Shown piece by piece: positions 52,309-61,736 of a stretch of DNA of 64,000 bases (the first letter of the stretch is position 1; every line of letters begins with the position of its first letter). This DNA is from Paenibacillus eucommiae (GTDB lineage Bacteria > Bacillota > Bacilli > Paenibacillales > NBRC-103111): NCBI RefSeq assembly GCF_017874215.1, contig NZ_JAGGLB010000037.1, forward strand, positions 1 through 64,000. Direction: 5' to 3'. Both the position numbers and the translations under genes were made by a program. The notes beneath the pieces are model-generated. The model saw only the letters and a list, made by a program, of their open reading frames with translations, did not search any database and was not told the DNA's origin.

Positions 52309-52314
52309 ACAGAG

Positions 52315-53523
52315 CTATTTTTCAATTTCAAAGGTAGGCCTCAGCCTGATGATCCGATCGTCATCTTTGCCTGGTCTGCCGCGTCCATCACGGTTATTGG
52401 TCAGAACATACAGTGAACCGTCGGGCCCTTCCACGATATCCCGCAAGCGGTCCGACTCACTGCTAAATAAAAACTCGGCAACTTCTGCCGTTTGGCCATC
52501 CGCTCCCAGCAGAAGCCTCTGTATTTGTGCCCCCCGCAGATTAGCAACAAGCAAATTCCCTTTCCAGGGTCCTTGAGTAATAAAGGCCATACCAGAAGGT
52601 GCCCATGTCTCTTTTCCACTGTGAAGAATAGGAGCTGTAAGCGGACCAGGTCCCTGCTTAGCGGCATCGCCTTCTTCAGACTCCGTCTCATCGCCTTGAA
52701 TCAGAGGCCAGCCATAATTAGCTCCTGCTTCTATAAGATTAATTTCATCATGAGCACTCTGACCATGCTCTGAGCTGTAAAGCCTGCCGCTATCGGGATC
52801 CCACGCAAGCCCCTGCGGATTGCGGTGCCCTAAGCTGTACACAGGAGAATTTCCGAAAGGATTATCAGCAGGTATGCTTCCGTCTGGCTGAATGCGCATG
52901 ATTTTGCCGCTTAGCTGTCCCAGGTCCTGAGAATTGGACGTATCGCTGGCATCACCATTAGTTATGTAGAGCATTCCGTCCGGACCAAACTTCAGCCGTC
53001 CACCGTTATGATTTTGACTTGCCGGAAGTCCATCCAGCAGCACTTTATCCAGCTTCGCTTGATTATTTTCCTCAACGATCCTAATAATTCTATTCTTGGC
53101 ATCGCCGCCGTCCAAATAGCTTTGATACAAATACATGTAATGATTACTGGCAAAATCGGGATCAAGTGCAAGCCCCAGCAAGCCTGCTTCCGATTTTTGG
53201 TACAGCGCCTCTTGCAAATTAAGCACAGGAGATTCTATCAGCTTCCCTTGATCAATAACCCGCAGCAGTCCGGAACGTTCAGTAAAAAACAATCTTCCAT
53301 CTGGAGAAACGACCAGCTCCCATGGCACATCAAGTCCCGAGGCTGCAACCTCTATTGTATATGGCAGTCCAGGAGAATCTTCCCCCTTATTTCCTTGATT
53401 ATCACTTTGACCACTTTGTTCAGTATGGACAGGCTTCTCAGTCACTGCTGGAGCTTTACCACAGCCGCTCAGTACGAGTACAGCAATCAACCCTACGAAG
53501 ACACTATTTCTAAGATTTGACAT
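52315..53523 (-). CDS. Glucose/sorbosone dehydrogenase-like lipoprotein
   Basis: The 402-residue protein begins with a lipoprotein signal (FVGLIAVLVLSGCGKAP, lipobox Cys at 21), a short polar linker, then a six-bladed PQQ-type sugar dehydrogenase propeller: GLDVPWELVVSPDGRLFFTE, LLGLALDPDFASNHYMYLYQ, NHNGGRLKFGPDGMLYITNG and GHRNPQGLAWDPDSGRLYSS. It would sit on the outer face of the membrane and oxidise sugars. GGGAGG precedes the ATG. Confidence 0.9.
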   Translation of the reverse strand: MSNLRNSVFVGLIAVLVLSGCGKAPAVTEKPVHTEQSGQSDNQGNKGEDSPGLPYTIEVAASGLDVPWELVVSPDGRLFFTERSGLLRVIDQGKLIESPVLNLQEALYQKSEAGLLGLALDPDFASNHYMYLYQSYLDGGDAKNRIIRIVEENNQAKLDKVLLDGLPASQNHNGGRLKFGPDGMLYITNGDASDTSNSQDLGQLSGKIMRIQPDGSIPADNPFGNSPVYSLGHRNPQGLAWDPDSGRLYSSEHGQSAHDEINLIEAGANYGWPLIQGDETESEEGDAAKQGPGPLTAPILHSGKETWAPSGMAFITQGPWKGNLLVANLRGAQIQRLLLGADGQTAEVAEFLFSSESDRLRDIVEGPDGSLYVLTNNRDGRGRPGKDDDRIIRLRPTFEIEK

Positions 53524-53540
53524 TCACATGGACCTCCCAT

Positions 53541-54359
53541 TCAACTATCAATCTTATAGCGGTTTCTAAGCTGCTCAATCATCGCCTGGATTTCATCCTC
53601 CTCAGGCATGGCCGTCTCGTCTAAATCTGCGAGGACTCCTTGTCCTGCGAGTATTTCTCTGACACTATGAATGAAATCCTCAGCTTTAAGAGTTTGCCCC
53701 AAGCATTCCGACAAGCTGGCCATACGATCCTGGAGAACTTCCGGATAGTCAGCCGGATCACCACCAAGTGCTGCCCGGTCATAGAAAGCCTTGGCTAAAT
53801 CCGCTTTATCCGCTCCCGCACCTTCGACAATTACAAAGGCTTGTACGGATAACGCATTCTGCTGCCGTCTCTGGGCAATGCCGCAAAACTTCCTGCCGCC
53901 AATGCTCAAATCATAATCCCCAGGGCAAAATGAGCCCGCCACTTCTCCTTTATGTACCTCGCTAGTCAGCTTCAAAAGCGCTTCTTGAATCAAGGTAACC
54001 ATAAGCTCGAAATCCTTGTGATAATCAATATTCCCATCCGGTCTTGGCAGCAGCAGCGATATATTTACCACACCCAAATCCAGAGGGACTGCTGCTCCTC
54101 CTGAGTTTCGCACGGCCGTCTTGTACCCATTAGCATGAAGCCAGCTGTTCGCTTCACCAGCATGGGGCAAACGGCTGTCTCTTAGCCCGATTACAAATGC
54201 TTTCGGATGTCTCCAGAAATGAGCGACAGGCTGGCCCCCCTTCCCAATTTTCCTGCAAAGCAGCTCTTCCAGAGCAAATGGATATAAAATATCATAGGGA
54301 TGGCTTATACTTGTTCGATCCAGCAGAACCATATTCGCCGGCAGTAAATTCGCATTCAT
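53541..54359 (-). CDS. lipL: Octanoyl-[GcvH]:protein N-octanoyltransferase
   Basis: The 272-residue protein of the LplA/LipB fold has NSGGAAVPLDLGVVNISLLL near 85-104 and GSFCPGDYDLSIGGRKFCGIAQRR near 143-166. The Cys in SFCPGDYDLS is at the position of the LipL amidotransferase nucleophile. LipL moves octanoyl from GcvH to E2 subunits such as the pdhC product nearby; LipM or LplJ remain alternatives. AGGAGAT precedes the ATG. It follows no other gene closely but is 17 nt upstream of the sugar dehydrogenase start. Confidence 0.82.
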   Translation of the reverse strand: MNANLLPANMVLLDRTSISHPYDILYPFALEELLCRKIGKGGQPVAHFWRHPKAFVIGLRDSRLPHAGEANSWLHANGYKTAVRNSGGAAVPLDLGVVNISLLLPRPDGNIDYHKDFELMVTLIQEALLKLTSEVHKGEVAGSFCPGDYDLSIGGRKFCGIAQRRQQNALSVQAFVIVEGAGADKADLAKAFYDRAALGGDPADYPEVLQDRMASLSECLGQTLKAEDFIHSVREILAGQGVLADLDETAMPEEDEIQAMIEQLRNRYKIDS

Positions 54360-54517
54360 TATCGTCTATCTCCTATATAAGTATATTTATTAGAGTTGTC
54401 CCCCTCTTTTATTGTATGCCAAGTAAAGTTAGACTGCAATGAAGGTAGGAATCTCCGGGTTTCCCGTCGAAGTAGTGTACATGAATAAAATTTGCTTTGA
54501 TAAGTAGGGGAACATAC

Positions 54518-55807
54518 TTGGAAGCGATTGATGACTTATTATTAAATGTACTTGTTTTAACGGCCCCGATATTGCTCTATTATATCCTTTGGCTGGATAA
54601 GCCCAAACCTATGATTGTCGATTTTAACAAGCGCTGGAATGCTCTTATGTGCAGTCTCGGCGCCATATTTTGCATGACACACCCTTTCTTCTCTATGACC
54701 GGAGCTATGTACGATTTACGCCTTATCCCTCTGCTTGTCGCCTTTTTATATGGAGGTATTGCACCCGGCTTGCTAGTTTCCGCCTCTATCATCGCCTATG
54801 CTTACTATCTCAATGCACCCGATTTTATGTGGACTGTCGCTAATACCATTTTGCCCATCCCTTTTTTCCTCGGCTTTATCGCTCTAAGTCATTGGGAGCA
54901 AAAGTCGACGAAAGTGATGTTCCCCAGCCTTCTGGCTTTATTAAGCGCATTGACCAGCTTTTGCATTTCATTGCTTTACCGCATAACGAACGAAATCCCG
55001 CTTCACCTTTCCTTTTTTCTGATGGGTGTTTTGTACTGTATGTTCCATTTTCTCACCATGCTGCTGCTCACCTATTTAATCGAACGGATTAAAGAAAACT
55101 TATGGATCCGTCAAGAGGTCCAGCATTCAGAAAAGCTGAATGTGCTGAGCGAGCTCGCGGCTTCCGTTGCGCATGAAATTCGCAATCCGATGACCGTAGC
55201 GCGCGGATTTATGCAGTTGTTAAACCAGTCGCAAGTAAGCGAAGAAAAAAGGACCATGTATACAACCATGGTCATCGAAGAAATTGACCGGGCGCAAAGC
55301 ATTATCAGTGATTATTTATCGCTCGCTAAGCCCCAGGCAGAGAAATTGGAAAACGTTAATATTTCTTTACTTATGGTCAAGCTGATGAACCTGATCAGCC
55401 CGTATGCCTCCTTGCGAAACGTCCAAATTGAATTGCATACGGCACCTTCTCTTAACATGGAAGCTAACGCTGACAAGCTGATTCAATGCCTCGTTAATTT
55501 AACCAAAAATGGTATAGAAGCCATGCCAGTTGGCGGAACGCTCGATATCATCGGGTACAAAGAGCATACAAAAATCATTTTGGAAATCAAAGACAATGGA
55601 ATCGGAATGTCACAGGAACAAATCGAAAGATTGGGCACTCCCTTCTACTCCACCAAGTTAAAAGGTACGGGACTAGGCATGATGGTGTCTTATAATATTA
55701 TCAAGTCGTTTAACGGCAGCATCCATGTTCAAAGCGAGCTTGGTAAAGGAACCTGTATGAGGGTATCTTTTCCTTCCTTGCCTGAAAGCAAGAGCTCGAT
55801 GGAGTAG
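54518..55807 (+). CDS. KinB-like membrane sensor histidine kinase
   Basis: The 429-residue protein has six membrane segments in the first ~190 residues in the 5TMR-LYT style (YDLRLIPLLVAFLYGGIAPGLL), then a HisKA with H-box ASVAHEIRNPMTVARGFMQL near 217-236 and a HATPase with LVNLTKNGIEAMPVGG, DNGIGM and GTGLGMMVSYNI. This is the architecture of sporulation kinase KinB. A TTG at 54518 has AGGGG 7 nt upstream; the annotated-style start at 54497 does not. No response regulator is adjacent, fitting an orphan phosphorelay kinase that Sda could inhibit. Confidence 0.87.
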   Translation: MEAIDDLLLNVLVLTAPILLYYILWLDKPKPMIVDFNKRWNALMCSLGAIFCMTHPFFSMTGAMYDLRLIPLLVAFLYGGIAPGLLVSASIIAYAYYLNAPDFMWTVANTILPIPFFLGFIALSHWEQKSTKVMFPSLLALLSALTSFCISLLYRITNEIPLHLSFFLMGVLYCMFHFLTMLLLTYLIERIKENLWIRQEVQHSEKLNVLSELAASVAHEIRNPMTVARGFMQLLNQSQVSEEKRTMYTTMVIEEIDRAQSIISDYLSLAKPQAEKLENVNISLLMVKLMNLISPYASLRNVQIELHTAPSLNMEANADKLIQCLVNLTKNGIEAMPVGGTLDIIGYKEHTKIILEIKDNGIGMSQEQIERLGTPFYSTKLKGTGLGMMVSYNIIKSFNGSIHVQSELGKGTCMRVSFPSLPESKSSME

Positions 55808-55856
55808 GTGGAATAGTCGGAATACCGCCTAAAGCTGCAGCCACTATTAAAATCGA

Positions 55857-56045
55857 TTTAGCGATATTTTTCATCGCTAAAACACCAGGTCTCCGCCACA
55901 TCCATACTTTAACAATGAAAAACATCGTTAAAATCCTTTTTTCCCACCCAGTGGGGCCATCCGACCTCTTTTAGCGATGAAAATCATCATTAAAGTGGCT
56001 GATTCACCTGGAAACCCTTGCTGTAACGATGAAAAACATTGTTAA
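55857..56045 (+). repeat. Dispersed composite repeat, copy 6 (four palindromes)
   Basis: Palindromes lie at 55857-55881, 55908-55932, 55970-55994 and 56022-56045 with the same order and spacers as copies 1 and 2 (CCACATCC, AATCC, ATTCACCTGG). The first has TTTAGCGAT/ATCGCTAAA in place of TTTAACGAT/ATCGTTAAA, a paired change. Hairpin and linker are missing. The interval 55808-56220 contains no gene; a G-run at 56117-56124 lies beyond the repeat. Confidence 0.85.
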
Positions 56046-56155
56046 GCGAAGCCACACTCAATTTTTTCATTTTCTTTTTCGTTCGTGAGAGATGGACTGC
56101 AAAATTACAGGTATTTGGGGGGGGCTTGGAGCTGGGGTAGCTGGTATGCCTTTTA

Positions 56156-56190
56156 GAAAAAGCCGTTCTCCTGAAATCGGAGAACGGCCA
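56156..56190 (-). terminator. Terminator of the chemoreceptor gene
   Basis: GCCGTTCTCC and GGAGAACGGC form a perfect 10-bp stem, with a T-run on the minus strand. Confidence 0.85.
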
Positions 56191-56220
56191 CGTCATTCTG
56201 TAACTGCTATGTAAGATTAC

Positions 56221-58326
56221 TTATTCCACCCTGAATTTAGAAAGCGTCGTTTTGAGGGAATCGGACAGCTCTTCCAGCTTGTTCGATAGCTTCACCAAGC
56301 CCTCGCTAATGCTCAACTGCTCGGAGCTAAGCGAAGCAACCTCTTCCGAGGTGGCCAAGGACTCTTCCGCTACTGCACTGACATTCGTCATTGCATCGGA
56401 GAGTACCATCTGGGACTGATCCAACGTGCTGATCGAGTCACTGACTGCGCTAAGCTGCTCAATAAACCCGCCCATGTGACTGGCAACCTGTTGGAAAATA
56501 ATATCCGCTTCTTTAACCGACAGGATCTGCTCCTGGAAGATTGGAGTCGCGTTCGACAGCACCTTAACCGTCTGGTCGATTTCACCTTGAATCGTCTCGG
56601 TGATTTGTCCGACTACATCGATCGACTGACGAGACTGATCCGCAAGCTTGCGGATTTCGTCCGCTACAACCATAAATCCTTTACCGGCAGCGCCTGCACG
56701 AGCGGCTTCAATCGTAGCATTAAGTGAAAGAATATTGGTCTGCTTCGTTAAGTTGTTGAGCACATCGAGAATCTTGCGGATGGATTTGGTGCTTTCCTTC
56801 AGGTTGTCCACCTTCTCAACCATCGAGCGCATCATATCTTCAGTCAGATTCGTCTTGTTGATCAGCTCAGACATATATTTGGTTCCCTGCTCACTGGAGC
56901 TCTGAACATCTGCAGCCGATGTGCCCATCTCGAGATTCGCTTCGATTACATGTTTCATTTGCATGCCGATGTGATGTGTCAACTCATTGCCTTTTTCCGA
57001 CTCAGTTGCCAGGCCCGCTGCACCGCTTGAGATTTCGTCGGTCGCTATGGCAATTTCCCTGGCTGCAATTGCTGTTGTTTTCGACGAATTGGTCAGCTCG
57101 GCTGCCGTCTCCAACACCTGCTGAGCAGAGAGGCTTGTCTGTTGAACCAGCGTCGTAATTTGCTGCATCATCGTATCAAAGCTCTCGCCCAGCTGGCCAA
57201 TTTCATCTTGTGATTTGTAACCGGCCCGGACCGTCAGATTCCCTTTGGCACCCTGCTGCATCAAATTGCGAAGATTAACAAGCGGCTTCCCGATCATCCG
57301 GACCATCCACAAGCCAATCAGAACAGCAATGATTGCTGCAATTAAAGCTACAATTAATGTAAAATTGAATATTTGCTTGGCATCCTTCACAAGCGAGCTA
57401 ACCGGCATATACCCGATCAAATTCCAGTTGGATACGGGTCCTTTATAATACACGACCAATTGATCCTGAGCATTTTCAAATGAGCCTGATTCTGCTCCAA
57501 GCTGCTCTGCGCTAAGCTGGATAGCCGCATCTTTCTCTATATCGACGTTATCTTTCACTGCGATATTTTTATTCCCCGGACTGGTGATAATGATTTGGCT
57601 TTCATCACCAAGCTGTATTTGATCCATTTCCTTGTTCAGAATTTCACTGGAAATTTCAATCAGAAGCACGGTAGCTAAATCGCTGCTTCCACTGGTCGTG
57701 CTTTTGAGCAATCTCCCGATGGCAAATGCACTTTCTGATTCGGAGTAGCCTTGCTCCTTGGAATCGAGCCAAACAGCTCCTCCATTTCTTTCAACAACGC
57801 TTTTAAACCAGGCTTCCTCTGACTTGTTCTTATCCGCTTGACTTGTTCCGCTGCCCGACATCGTAATTAATTCACCGCTCGTCTTATACAGCTGCACCGT
57901 TTTAATCGTGTTATTGCCAAACACAATAACATTGAGCTTATCGTTCAATTTGCGCATTAATTCCAGGTATTCATAAGTTGCAGTATTCATTTTCGCTAAT
58001 TGGCTTAAGGAGTCCTGCATATCTTTGTCGAGCAGCATTTGGAGGGTAGTATCCTCATAGGTTTTATAGATAAAATCCAATTTTTGACCAGCTTGCTTAA
58101 TCGTTTGTTCGCTTGTGTCAGCTACTTTTTTCTGTATGACGCTTTTCGAAACCTGATAGGAAAAAATGCCCATTACTAGCACGAAAGCCAAAATACTAAT
58201 AAAAAAGATTAAAAACAACTTCATTCCAACAGACTTGATCGGATTCGCAATGCGCACTTGTGTCATTCCCTTTAGGGCTTTGGAACTGAATGGCTTCGAA
58301 TCCCTCGTTTTATTCGTGTCTCCCAT
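56221..58326 (-). CDS. Methyl-accepting chemotaxis protein (dCache-type)
   Basis: The 701-residue receptor has a membrane segment near 32-53, an extracytoplasmic Cache-type sensor (about 55-310), a second segment (FNFTLIVALIAAIIAVLIGLW near 320), HAMP and a long signalling helix pair. The tip is ATIEAARAGAAGKGFMVVAD near 556-575. Several Glu/Gln-rich heptads are candidate methylation sites. The ATG has AAAGGAA about 11 nt upstream. The ligand is unknown. It is monocistronic. Confidence 0.92.
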   Translation of the reverse strand: MGDTNKTRDSKPFSSKALKGMTQVRIANPIKSVGMKLFLIFFISILAFVLVMGIFSYQVSKSVIQKKVADTSEQTIKQAGQKLDFIYKTYEDTTLQMLLDKDMQDSLSQLAKMNTATYEYLELMRKLNDKLNVIVFGNNTIKTVQLYKTSGELITMSGSGTSQADKNKSEEAWFKSVVERNGGAVWLDSKEQGYSESESAFAIGRLLKSTTSGSSDLATVLLIEISSEILNKEMDQIQLGDESQIIITSPGNKNIAVKDNVDIEKDAAIQLSAEQLGAESGSFENAQDQLVVYYKGPVSNWNLIGYMPVSSLVKDAKQIFNFTLIVALIAAIIAVLIGLWMVRMIGKPLVNLRNLMQQGAKGNLTVRAGYKSQDEIGQLGESFDTMMQQITTLVQQTSLSAQQVLETAAELTNSSKTTAIAAREIAIATDEISSGAAGLATESEKGNELTHHIGMQMKHVIEANLEMGTSAADVQSSSEQGTKYMSELINKTNLTEDMMRSMVEKVDNLKESTKSIRKILDVLNNLTKQTNILSLNATIEAARAGAAGKGFMVVADEIRKLADQSRQSIDVVGQITETIQGEIDQTVKVLSNATPIFQEQILSVKEADIIFQQVASHMGGFIEQLSAVSDSISTLDQSQMVLSDAMTNVSAVAEESLATSEEVASLSSEQLSISEGLVKLSNKLEELSDSLKTTLSKFRVE

Positions 58327-58409
58327 TTGGCGTTTTATTCCTTTCTAGTTCTTTTCTCATACATTTCGACATATTCCTACAATATCCTCTATAATTCCTT
58401 CATATTTTT

Positions 58410-58810
58410 TCAGGAATTTGCATATTTACGCATCATATCCCATTTTTTCACGGGATTATCGACCTCAATATCCACAATTTGCAATGGATGACGGGCTGCA
58501 TCAAGCTCTTGCGCTTTGACATCATAAATTTTGTGCACCTTTTGTCTGAATTTAGTTCCACCCGGGCCGAAAAACCCCATCTCTTGCCCTGGATTAAAGT
58601 AGTTCCTCTGCTCTATAACGGCAAGCTTTGCATCCGCCTCACAGAAAAAAAACGGTGTTTAGCGGCCGGTTTGCCGCCTTGTGGATCTCACCGCGCCAAA
58701 CCTGGCTTAACACATAGTTCTCAGTATCCAGGAAAAAAGCATCAATATCCTGACGGTAGGCATTAACAATCGTCGCTAAGTAATGTATGCTTTTCTTCTC
58801 CTTTGGCGTA
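58410..58810 (-). pseudogene. Remnant of a U32 peptidase gene (downstream copy)
   Basis: On the minus strand a fragment near 58800-58640 reads SIHYLATIVNAYRQDIDAFF, the U32 peptidase helix that follows the KIEGRMKS motif. After a break it resumes in another frame as AVIEQRNYFNPGQEMGFFGP, then HPLQIVDIEVDNPVKKWDMM, the family's C-terminal barrel, to a stop at 58410. N-terminal two thirds are missing. It corresponds in position to the yrrO-like gene after mltG in Bacillus. Confidence 0.8.
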
Positions 58811-58956
58811 TAAATCATACATCCAGCAACATGACTGCGAGCAGCCACCCCAGTTGGAATCACGGTCTGTGAAATGACCAGACAATACACAGCGGACCGA
58901 ATAGAAGGGGGATGCTTATATTATAAATTCACCTCGTTTCAAAATTGTAGCTTTAT

Positions 58957-59461
58957 TCAATAAACCTGCTCCTTATAGAAAAAACCATAGGACAGCTCGC
59001 GTTTCGGGTCCTGAAGATGCTCAATCGCCTCCAACCATTCCTGCTGAAAAACATAGCCCTGCGGATCAGCTAAGAAGGCATCAATAGCCGCTCTGTAGCT
59101 GCGTACAACGGTTTCATTATACAAAGTAGACTAAGGGGAGCCCTTCAATTTTCAAGCAATCTATCCGCCCTTCTATGAGCTCTCGAAGGTTATCCAGCAT
59201 GCATACATCCTCAGAGTTCATAATATACGTGCCTTTTCCATCTTCATAAACAGGGTACAACTGATCCTGCCCTTCCTGCTCAATAAGAAAAAGCCCTCTT
59301 TGCATAGAGCGATCCTGGTCTGATGCTTCCTTGCCTTGATGCTGCATATAAGCTTTGATAAGCTCTCGCTTGGAATGATAAATATTTGTGTTACCCCATT
59401 ATGACCGCGTCAGCTCCAGCTTCAATCATCACTTTCATATCTGCTGTCGAGCCGACGCTTA
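58957..59461 (-). pseudogene. Remnant of a U32 peptidase gene (upstream copy)
   Basis: The minus strand reads VGSTADMKVMIEAGADAVIM (the family's N-terminal barrel strand), then a stop. It is followed directly by the middle of the protein in another frame (ELIKAYMQHQG; GTYIMNSEDVCMLDNLREL; DCLKIEG), then after another shift ETVVRSYRAAIDAFLADPQG, ending GFFYKEQVY and stop at 58957. A large internal deletion and at least two frameshifts make it non-functional. It corresponds to the yrrN-like gene. Confidence 0.82.
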
Positions 59462-59538
59462 CTAATCATTCAGGTTTTTTCAACCGTTTGCCCTTCTTTT
59501 CATATTCATACTATTGTTTATCGGCTGCACGGCTTCAT

Positions 59539-60636
59539 TTACTTAGCGGTTTGCTCACTGATCGTTTTATTTTTTTTGTGCTCTTCAAATGTTTCGGCAA
59601 AAAGATGCCCCTGAGTGCCGTCTTTCTTGGTCAAATAAAAAAAGTATTTCGTCTCCTGCGGATACAAGGCCGCCTTAATAGAAGCTATGCTGGGACTAGC
59701 AATTGGCCCCGGAGGCAGTCCTAAATTTTTATAAGTATTATAAGGGCTATCGACCAACAGATCCTTCTCATAGAGTCGTTCTTTGAATTTATCGAATAAA
59801 TATTGCACAGTCGCATCAATTTGCAGCTTCATATTCGTATTCAAGCGGTTATAAATAACACCAGCAACGAGTGGGCGTTCCTCATCCAGCACGACCTCTC
59901 TTTCAATCAGAGAAGCAATCGTTAACATTTGATGCCTATTGAGATTTAGTGCCTTCATCCGGTCCTGCCAATCACTTGGCAGCGTATCCAGCTTCTTATC
60001 CAGCTCCTGCAGCGCTCTTTCAATAAAATCTTCTACAGTTGATCCTTTTTTAAATTCGTATGTTTCCGGAAATAAATAGCCTTCCAGACGATGCTTAAGC
60101 AGCTCGTTATCAGGCAGATCGGCAGCAGCAGCTGACTTAAACTGCTCCGGATTGTCCATCAATTGTAAAAATTCATCCGCTGACCATGGCGTCTGCTCGC
60201 CCAGCTTATCAGCAATCTGTTCAATCGTGTAGCCTTCCGGGATCGTTACGCGGAATACCTCTTCTTTGACAGTCTGTCCATTGTTCATCTGTTCGATCAT
60301 TTGATCAAATGTCATACCAGGCTTCATGGCGTATTCTCCGGCCTGGAAGCGCGAGCCTTCTTTTTTCATCTTTAAATAAATAGTAAATATGGTTGAATCT
60401 TTAATCATGCCTTCATCCTTCAGCAGCTTGGCAATTTGTGCAGAGCCTGTGCCACTTGGAATTTTCACCCGAACTTCCTGATCGGAACTGGCTGTGGGCT
60501 GGAGCGCACTCGATATATAAAGCGCAGTGCCAATCCCTCCGCCGATTAGAATTAGCACGATCAAGCTGATCGTTATCCCAATGGCCTTACGCTTGCGTCT
60601 TCCAGACTTCTTCTGTTCATCATGATAGTTTTCCAA
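59539..60636 (-). CDS. mltG: Endolytic murein transglycosylase MltG
   Basis: The ~365-residue protein has a basic N-terminus, one membrane helix (IGITISLIVLILIGGGIGTAL), a LysM-like domain (VRVKIPSGTGSAQIAKLL...), and the YceG catalytic domain with SLIEREVVLDEERPLVAGVI (catalytic Glu) and LQIDATVQY. It cleaves nascent glycan strands at the membrane. A TTG at 60636 with AAAGGAG 7 nt upstream is favoured; the ATG at 60642 is only 1 nt from that site. It follows the DUF1292 genes after a terminator. Confidence 0.93.
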   Translation of the reverse strand: MENYHDEQKKSGRRKRKAIGITISLIVLILIGGGIGTALYISSALQPTASSDQEVRVKIPSGTGSAQIAKLLKDEGMIKDSTIFTIYLKMKKEGSRFQAGEYAMKPGMTFDQMIEQMNNGQTVKEEVFRVTIPEGYTIEQIADKLGEQTPWSADEFLQLMDNPEQFKSAAAADLPDNELLKHRLEGYLFPETYEFKKGSTVEDFIERALQELDKKLDTLPSDWQDRMKALNLNRHQMLTIASLIEREVVLDEERPLVAGVIYNRLNTNMKLQIDATVQYLFDKFKERLYEKDLLVDSPYNTYKNLGLPPGPIASPSIASIKAALYPQETKYFFYLTKKDGTQGHLFAETFEEHKKNKTISEQTAK

Positions 60637-60658
60637 AATCATTCTCCTTTCTGAACAT

Positions 60659-60684
60659 AAAAAAAGAGCGGATGTCTCCGCTCG
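60659..60684 (-). terminator. Terminator between DUF1292 and mltG
   Basis: GAGCGGA and TCCGCTC form a 7-bp stem with a T-run on the minus strand, so part of the upstream transcript ends before mltG. Confidence 0.7.
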
Positions 60685-60696
60685 GGTGTAAGCCTC

Positions 60697-60993
60697 TTAC
60701 AAGTCTTCGTTCACCGGAAACGTCATCTCATCATAGAGCTCGGAAACGGTTTCCCATTCCTCATCGTCCTCAATGGTTTCCAGCTCGTACTGCTGAGGTG
60801 CGCTCTCCACAACCCGAAAAATGGCGACATCTTCTTCCTTTTTCGACTCTGACGCTTGCAGCACCGCATACGTATAATTGCCGTAAACAAATTCGGCTAA
60901 CAGCCGATACACTGTGGATTCATTGTGCTCATCAAATAAAATGATATCATCCCCGTAAGCATTGCGCAATAAGCCTGCTAACTCCTGGCTCAT
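60697..60993 (-). CDS. DUF1292 protein 2
   Basis: This 98-residue protein has the DUF1292 pattern (YRLLAEFVYGNYTYAVLQ, VAIFRVVESAPQQYELETIE DDEEWE). The ATG at 60993 overlaps the end of the first DUF1292 gene; upstream codons in this frame lie inside that gene. The family is widespread near ruvX/ireB in Firmicutes and of unknown function. Two tandem diverged copies are unusual compared with the single gene in Bacillus. Confidence 0.85.
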   Translation of the reverse strand: MSQELAGLLRNAYGDDIILFDEHNESTVYRLLAEFVYGNYTYAVLQASESKKEEDVAIFRVVESAPQQYELETIEDDEEWETVSELYDEMTFPVNEDL

Positions 60994-61295
60994 GCTTGTT
61001 CTTCCTCTTCTTCCTCCGCCATGAGAGTATTGAAGGTTTCTTCTACTATAGCCCATTCCTCTTCATCGTCGATTGTGAACAGTTTGAGGTCATCGCCATT
61101 GTCATCCTCTTCATAACGGAATGCATAGACTTCATCGGTTTCCTCGTCGCCTTCCATCGGCACTACCATCATATACTTTTTGTCGGAACCGTCCACTTCA
61201 AACTTCATGATGACCTCGAACTCTTCTTCATTGCCCTCGTCATCCGGAATATAAATAATTTCCGGTTCTTCTTCATGCAATTCTTCTTTGGACAT
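60990..61295 (-). CDS. DUF1292 protein 1 (YrzB-like)
   Basis: This 101-residue, strongly acidic protein has EEFEVIMKFEVDGSDKKYMM, EVYAFRYEEDDNGDDLKLF and TIDDEEEWAIVEETFNTLM, ending in a run of Glu. It matches YrzB. GGGGTG precedes the ATG; its stop overlaps the next start (ATGA). It follows ruvX by 7 nt. Confidence 0.9.
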   Translation of the reverse strand: MSKEELHEEEPEIIYIPDDEGNEEEFEVIMKFEVDGSDKKYMMVVPMEGDEETDEVYAFRYEEDDNGDDLKLFTIDDEEEWAIVEETFNTLMAEEEEEEQA

Positions 61296-61302
61296 GGCTT
61301 AA

Positions 61303-61719
61303 TCACCCCTTCTTATTAGCATCCATATAACCTTGCAGTATCAGCGCCGCGGCCATCTTATCAATTACAGCCTTGCGCTTCTTGCGGCTAACATCCGCCT
61401 CTACCAAAAGCCGTGTGGCAGAAACCGTTGTAAGTCTTTCATCCCATAAATGTACGGGAACTTGTAACCTTTGTTGTAAATCCTCAGAAAAAGCTATACA
61501 GATTTCACCGCGGGCGCCAACCGTATTGTTCATATTTTTGGGAAGCCCGACGACAATTTCCGCTACCTCATACTGCTCGGCAATTTCCTTAATTCTAGCC
61601 GCATCTTTATCGGGGGTACGGCGCTGGATCGTTTCTAAACCCTGCGCCGTCCATCCAAGTTCATCACTAAGCGCGACACCGATCGTTTTATCCCCATAAT
61701 CAAGACCCATCCATCTCAT
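61303..61719 (-). CDS. ruvX: RuvX/YqgF-family nuclease
   Basis: The 138-residue RNase H-fold protein starts RWMGLDYGDKTIGVALSDEL (first catalytic Asp), with EIVVGLPKNMNNTVGARG near 54 and VHLWDERLTTVSATRLL near 93 (Asp and Glu). Homologues process 16S rRNA ends and are putative Holliday-junction resolvases. It lies 17 nt after ireB in the usual order. Confidence 0.93.
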   Translation of the reverse strand: MRWMGLDYGDKTIGVALSDELGWTAQGLETIQRRTPDKDAARIKEIAEQYEVAEIVVGLPKNMNNTVGARGEICIAFSEDLQQRLQVPVHLWDERLTTVSATRLLVEADVSRKKRKAVIDKMAAALILQGYMDANKKG

Positions 61720-61736
61720 GCTGCTTCTCTTTTCGT

